Shown here: one piece after another, positions 60,001-64,000 of the stretch | Position numbering within the stretch: the first letter of the stretch is position 1 | How the letters are laid out: the number at the start of each line of letters is the position of its first letter | Assembly: GCA_034190875.2 (NCBI GenBank) | Contig: CM067344.1 | Location: 26,381,422 to 26,445,421, forward strand | Length of the DNA: 64,000 nucleotides | Reading direction: 5' to 3' | DNA from: Urechis unicinctus | Lineage: Eukaryota; Annelida; Polychaeta; Xenopneusta; Urechidae | The notes under the pieces: model-generated | What the model saw: the letters and a program-made list of their open reading frames with translations, nothing else | The model's database searches: none | Told to the model about the DNA's origin: nothing | Position numbers and translations under genes: made by a program

Positions 60001-63000
60001 GTACAGTGAAGCTACCACCAACACCCCTGTGTCAGTCGCCACCTCCTCAGCACCTGTCGACATTGTGGGAGCCCATGAGAACGTCTCCAATACGGTTGTC
60101 GTGGAAACCTCCTCTCTCCAGCCCATCCCCCAGCCTAGCAGGTACACGCTTCTCTCACTCACTTTGTGCTTACAACTAAAACTCAATATTGTTAGTGAGG
60201 GTTGGGTTGATGACACTCCCCTCTGCTTTGTCATCATTATGTCACATTACCCATCATAGCATTGTTTGCACCATCAGAGCTCCCAACATGCTGGGCTACC
60301 TCGTGTCCCCTGACAGCCTGCTGGGTCGCTGGCGGCTCTCTCTCGATCTGTTTGGTCGTGTCTTCTGCGATGACGTCGGAGCTGAGCCTGGCTCCATTAT
60401 ATCAGAGCTGGGCAGCTTCCCTGTGAAGGAGAGCAAGTTCAGACATGAGATGGAGAAGCTGCGTAACTCACAGCAACGGGATCTCTCTCTCGAGGTCCGT
60501 ATCCTAACCAGGGTCACTTGTAACTTAACTTGGATGTTATCACATATGGGTGAAGTGTGTCATTGAGCAAGACTTCAAGCTTGCTTACTTACACATGTAC
60601 AAATTGTTCCAAATACACATTGATTATATCTAAAGGCAAGAGTTTTAACTGACCAAGATTTTGATTTCATTCTGCCGCTTGATGGATGTTTTATTTCACC
60701 GTTGATTTGATACCCTACTGTATGTGCAGGTTGAAAGGGACAGGAACAATTTACTCATCCAGACCCTGAAACAGCTCAATATGCAGTACAGCCGTCGCCA
60801 GCCCACAGCATCCAGCGTGTCTGGCCCGGCCCTGGCTGTTCACAGGGTGAAGGTGACATTCCGAGACGAGCCTGGCGAGGGCAGTGGAGTGGCCCGTAGC
60901 TTCTACACAGCATTTGCTCATGCTGTTCTATCGGAGGAGACCCTACCCAACCTGGAGGGGATACAGGCGGGAACAAAGCATCTTCAACAGAGTCAGTCCT
61001 TCTTTTTGTCATCTTTTCAATAAAATCTTCACCTAGTATCCTGCCTACTAGGTTGTGATGAAGTGTACAACCACTTACTAAGAAGCAAAGAGCTGCCATT
61101 AGAGTGAAGCCCTTCTTAATCATATTACTCAGTATTCTATTTTTAACAACTGCTCAATTAGATCATTACCAAGCTGGTCACCAGTCTGTTAAATTTATCA
61201 TCACTTGTCAGTGTAATGCATGGTTTAATTGGATTATTCACAGATTTGATACAAAAACTGCGGTCGCGGGAGCGAGAACGCCAGAGAATACAGCGCCAGA
61301 GGAACCGTGGAGGTCCTGCTGACACGGTGCGCAGGACCCTCTCCTATGACTCTCCCATGTTCTACCCCGCTGGGGTGGACGGCCCAAGCAGTGAGCTGCT
61401 AGCGACCCCTGGTGGTGAGGTGGCTGGCGGTGCTGGGGGCAGTGAGGTAGGAGGCAGCACCAGTGGAGCCGGCAGCACCGCTAGCAGTCAGCGTACCCGA
61501 CAGCTCGGGGAGAGGCTCTACCACAAAGTCCACGCCATACAGCCGGTACGCTCCAATAGCTCAAGGGACCCTTCATTTTCAAGGGACCTTCTGTTATCTA
61601 TTCTATCGTTGATTTGATTATAAACATGTATTGGGTATATTTGTGGTTGTATTGTGTACAGTCACTTGCTGCTAAGATCACGGGGATGTTGCTGGAATTG
61701 GCTCCGTCTCAACTTCTGGCCATCCTCACCTGTGATGACCAGCTGAGACAGCGCATCGCTGAGGCCGAGGAAATCATCCTGGCCCACAGCAGGTGGCATG
61801 AACATCCATGTAACACTCACATATCTAGGAGACACCTTTGAAAGTACTTCTGTTTACGACGCAATGGGGTGTTTTGTTTTCCAGAGAATTAGATGCTGGT
61901 GCCATCTTAGATCTCGACATCTTCAACCTGTCTGCGGACAAGAACAGCAGTGGGGGTAAGAAGAGGGAAGGATTGGTCGGTGACGGAGGTAAGACTCGAG
62001 AAGCTGAGCAGGAAGAGGAGGAAATAGAGGATCCCAGCGCCCTCTTCTGGCAACCAGGAAAACGAGGATTCTACTCACCCAAACCAGCCAAAAATACACC
62101 ACTTAGACTGAATGCCTTCAGAAATGTCGGCCGGTGAGTACTGATTTGATATTCCATTGCATTTGACTTGGTGAATTTGTAAATTTTAACCCAACATACT
62201 TTGTGAGGCTGCTCTTGTATAATGAGTTTAATATGTACGTTGAACTAACCTTTAGACTTGTTGTCTTCCAGGGTAATTGGGTTGTGCCTGCTTCAAAATG
62301 AGACTCTCCCACTCTTCCTCAACCGCCATGTTCTCAAGTTTCTGCTAGGACGCAAAGTCTCTTGGCATGACCTGGCCTTCTTTGACCCTGCCATGTATGA
62401 GAGTCTGCGGAAACTCATGGTGGATGCTGAAGAATCGAAGGATGCCTCCCTCATGTTCAATGCTCTTGAACTCACCTTTGCAGTCCAGCCCGGCAATGGA
62501 GATGATGTGAGTTGTATTTGGATGCGGTTAATTGGTTCAATAGCTGGTGGTTAAATCACAGGGTGGCTGTTGGTTCAATAGCTGATGGTTAAATCACATG
62601 GTGGTTGTTGGTTCATTAGCTGATGGTTAAATTACAGGGTGGTTGTTGGTTCATTAGCTGATGGTTAAATCACAGGGTGGTTGTTGGTTCATTAGCTGAT
62701 GGTTAAATCACAGGGTGGTTGTTGGTTCATTAGCTGATGGTTAAATCACTGGCTCTTTTTATCAGGTGGTAATTGGTTCTTTTGTTGATGGTAATATCAC
62801 AGGGTGGTTATTGTTTCACTTGTTGATGTTTATAATGCCAGATGGTTATTGGTTCATTTGTTGCTAGTTTATCATTATGTTTAGTTTGGTTGGTCTGTAT
62901 GTGTATATTTAACACGCCTGTCCACAGCGACTCGATGAGCTGGTGGATCTTGTGCCTGGTGGCTTTGAAATAGAAGTGGATGCTAACAACGTCTATGATT

Positions 63001-63985
63001 ACGTGAGGAAGTACGCACTGTACCGCATGGTCAAGTCATCAGAAAAGTCACTTGAGGTAACCCCTCATATTGCAACATATTGATGATATCTCTACCTGTT
63101 TTGAGCTGATGAAGCCATGTCGTCAAATATTAACTCTATGCTGTAATGCAGATAGACGGATAAATGATTTTGATCTATTACATAGTTAGACTGATAAGTT
63201 AATGTTCCACTGGCTGAAGGCCGTTGTAATATTTGAGAGGAGAATTGATTTAATGATCAGTATTTCATGCACTATATCTGTTAGCACCTTGGTGATTTCA
63301 GCACATGAAGCAGGGTGTTTTTGATGTGATACCTCACGGGAGTCTGCGTGGTCTGACGGCAGAGGACCTGAGACTGCTCCTCAATGGTGTAGGTGACATC
63401 AACATTCAGACCCTCATCAGCTACACGTCCTTCAACGACGAGTCCGGTGGGTGCTCAGCTCGAGTTATCATTAACCGCAGGTGTGGAAACTGGGTTGATT
63501 TTACTCGTCAGTGTTTGTCATGTTCGCTTGATTGTGTACAGGGGAAGGAGGGGAGAAGGTTCAGAGATTTAAGCGTTGGTTTTGGAGTATCTGCGAGAAA
63601 ATGACCAACTCAGAACGTCAAGAACTGGTGAGCGAACTCGATTCCATCTGCTTCGTAATAAGTGGCTTCCATGGGTTATGCCTGCAGTTGATGTAACTTG
63701 AAAGCGGATTTAAAATGCAATGAGTTCTTATTGTTCTTTCATTACCTGAGTTGTGAATTGGGTTCCCTTCAGGTATATTTCTGGACCTCAAGTCCAGCGC
63801 TGCCTGCCTCAGAGGAGGGTTTCCAGCCCATGCCCTCCATCACTGTGCGTCCTGCCGATGATACCCACCTGCCGACAGCTAACACCTGTATCTCTAGACT
63901 CTACATACCTCTCTACTCGTCGAGGCAAATCCTCCGCAACAAACTTCTCTTGGCTATCAAAACTAAGTCGTTTGGATTTGTGTGA
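42051..63985 (+). CDS. UBR5: HECT-type E3 ubiquitin-protein ligase UBR5
   Basis: N-degron-recognising HECT ubiquitin ligase (Drosophila hyd). 49 exons, about 3110 codons versus about 2800 in human: 42051-42112, 43792-43918, 44038-44114, 45103-45216, 46075-46265, 46619-46678, 46930-47023, 47352-47495, 47645-47895, 48007-48129, 48336-48446, 48675-48838, 49116-49406, 49553-49692, 49818-49942, 50266-50545, 50904-51058, 51186-51419, 51639-51720, 51841-51963, 52079-52378, 52510-52804, 53137-53371, 53548-53639, 53872-54018, 54119-54237, 54334-54466, 54716-54830, 54917-55074, 55227-55404, 55661-55834, 56054-56183, 56280-56476, 56831-56984, 57292-57414, 57533-57822, 58105-58348, 58626-59823, 60007-60141, 60278-60494, 60730-60991, 61244-61545, 61662-61792, 61885-62133, 62272-62506, 62928-63056, 63302-63446, 63542-63627, 63773-63985. 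The start exon reads [16 protein letters not shown], matching the family N-terminus. Phases agree at every junction except 45216/46075, so a small exon is missing there and exon 45103-45216 is the least certain. The stop, after FGFV, is at 63983-63985. Confidence 0.96.
42809..42850. repeat. (AT)n-rich tract at the hAT insertion edge
   Basis: Impure AT repeats immediately left of the hAT terminus at 42860. Confidence 0.8.
42860..43553 (-). mobile_element. Internally deleted hAT-type remnant (copy B) in UBR5 intron 1
   Basis: Left terminus CAGGGGTGGAAACTAAC, as in copy A at 6983. The minus-strand translation contains the hAT C-terminal dimerisation motif ([18 protein letters not shown], about 43280-43360) followed by an acidic Asp/Glu/Ser tail near 43130-43180. 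Upstream on the minus strand a zinc-finger remnant ([14 protein letters not shown]) is joined directly to the C-terminal part, at the same junction as in copy A. Probably inert. Opposite in orientation to UBR5. Confidence 0.75.
45719..45736 (+). repeat. G18 homopolymer in a UBR5 intron
   Basis: Eighteen consecutive G bases in the intron between 45216 and 46075, the intron where an exon seems to be missing. Confidence 0.9.
46075..47023 (+). other. UBR5: UBR5 ubiquitin-associated (UBA) domain region
   Basis: Exons 46075-46265, 46619-46678 and 46930-47023 encode [29 protein letters not shown] and [18 protein letters not shown], the three-helix UBA domain near the N-terminus that binds ubiquitin. 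The acidic tail after it is also conserved in the family. Confidence 0.9.
53548..54018 (+). other. UBR5: UBR5 UBR box (zinc-binding degron pocket)
   Basis: Exons 53548-53639 and 53872-54018. The Cys/His pattern is complete: [23 protein letters not shown] and [11 protein letters not shown], the UBR-type zinc finger that recognises N-terminal degrons. The exon ends in a GC donor (GAG|GCAAGT) at 54019; the next exon at 54119 continues the frame. Confidence 0.93.
56831..56984 (+). other. UBR5: UBR5 acidic exon
   Basis: About 51 codons dominated by Glu/Asp, including a run of nine Glu, ending [10 protein letters not shown] as in the family (DEPLERTTN). Disordered acidic linker. Confidence 0.85.
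58626..59823 (+). other. UBR5: UBR5 longest exon with an expanded Pro/Ser/Thr-rich linker
   Basis: The first half is conserved ([39 protein letters not shown]). From about 59200 to 59820 it becomes a long low-complexity Pro/Ser/Thr/Ala stretch of about 200 residues, much longer than the corresponding linker I know from human UBR5. The frame is open throughout. Confidence 0.85.
61244..61792 (+). other. UBR5: UBR5 MLLE (PABC) domain
   Basis: Exons 61244-61545 and 61662-61792 encode [13 protein letters not shown] then [20 protein letters not shown], the peptide-binding MLLE fold that contacts PAM2-type partners. The 5' exon also has Arg-rich and Gly/Ser-rich linkers. Confidence 0.88.
62531..62756 (+). 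repeat. 38-bp minisatellite in a UBR5 intron, about 6 units
   Basis: GTTCATTAGCTGATGGTTAA and the following 18 bases recur about six times. The first unit has AATAGC in place of CATTAGC, and copies decay to the right until about 62870. Confidence 0.9.
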
Positions 63986-64000
63986 ACCACAGGCACTAAA

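Larger units (their letters stand above)
60730..63985 (+). other. UBR5: UBR5 HECT-domain region and catalytic cysteine
   Basis: [20 protein letters not shown] (60730-60991) opens the HECT-associated region. The HECT lobes follow in 61885-63985 with [38 protein letters not shown] and the C-lobe [13 protein letters not shown]. The catalytic Cys is TGT at 63887-63889 within TANTCISRL, and the chain ends KTKSFGFV, as the active-site tail does in the family. Confidence 0.95.

Overview
This is a piece of a nuclear animal genome, not a bacterial or viral one. It has intron-rich protein genes with GT-AG (once GC-AG) splice sites, long simple-sequence tracts, tRNA-derived SINE-like pieces, and DNA-transposon and LTR-retroelement debris. 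The protein families (a long CARD caspase, long-form RNase Z, MRPS22, UBR5) fit a bilaterian invertebrate. A lophotrochozoan such as a mollusc is my inference from the general look; nothing in the window proves it.

Layout. Position 1 to about 3310 is a decayed minus-strand copy of the ELAC2 gene that also lies intact at 30250-37301. From 3.4 to 18 kb there is no convincing gene: a 53-bp minisatellite, a hAT-type transposon remnant, a 2.6-kb foldback (inverted-repeat) complex with nested palindromes, three near-identical 546-bp tandem units grown from one foldback arm, SINE-like and LTR-like pieces, and a 430-bp TATG tract. A CARD caspase-like gene runs from 18354 to 21011 on the plus strand. 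From 21 to 30 kb lie another desert, a Ty3/gypsy fragment joined to a broken sugar-transporter exon, CA and TATG tracts, SINE-like pieces and a CGTA-rich MITE-like element.

The gene-dense part follows. ELAC2 (minus, tRNA 3' processing) and MRPS22 (plus, mitochondrial small ribosomal subunit) sit head to head with 381 bp between their start codons, so two mitochondrial gene-expression proteins probably share a promoter region. From 42051 to 63985 the window carries an essentially complete UBR5 gene (HECT E3 ubiquitin ligase). I resolved 49 coding exons, including a 62-bp start exon, a UBR box, an MLLE domain and the full HECT domain with its catalytic cysteine, and the reading frame holds across all junctions but one. 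A second hAT remnant lies in UBR5 intron 1.

I found no rRNA, no functional tRNA, no CRISPR and no operon-like defence cluster. The most unusual material is the foldback/tandem complex at 9.0-13.1 kb, the diverged active site of the caspase, and the ELAC2 duplicate decaying mainly through small deletions at splice sites.
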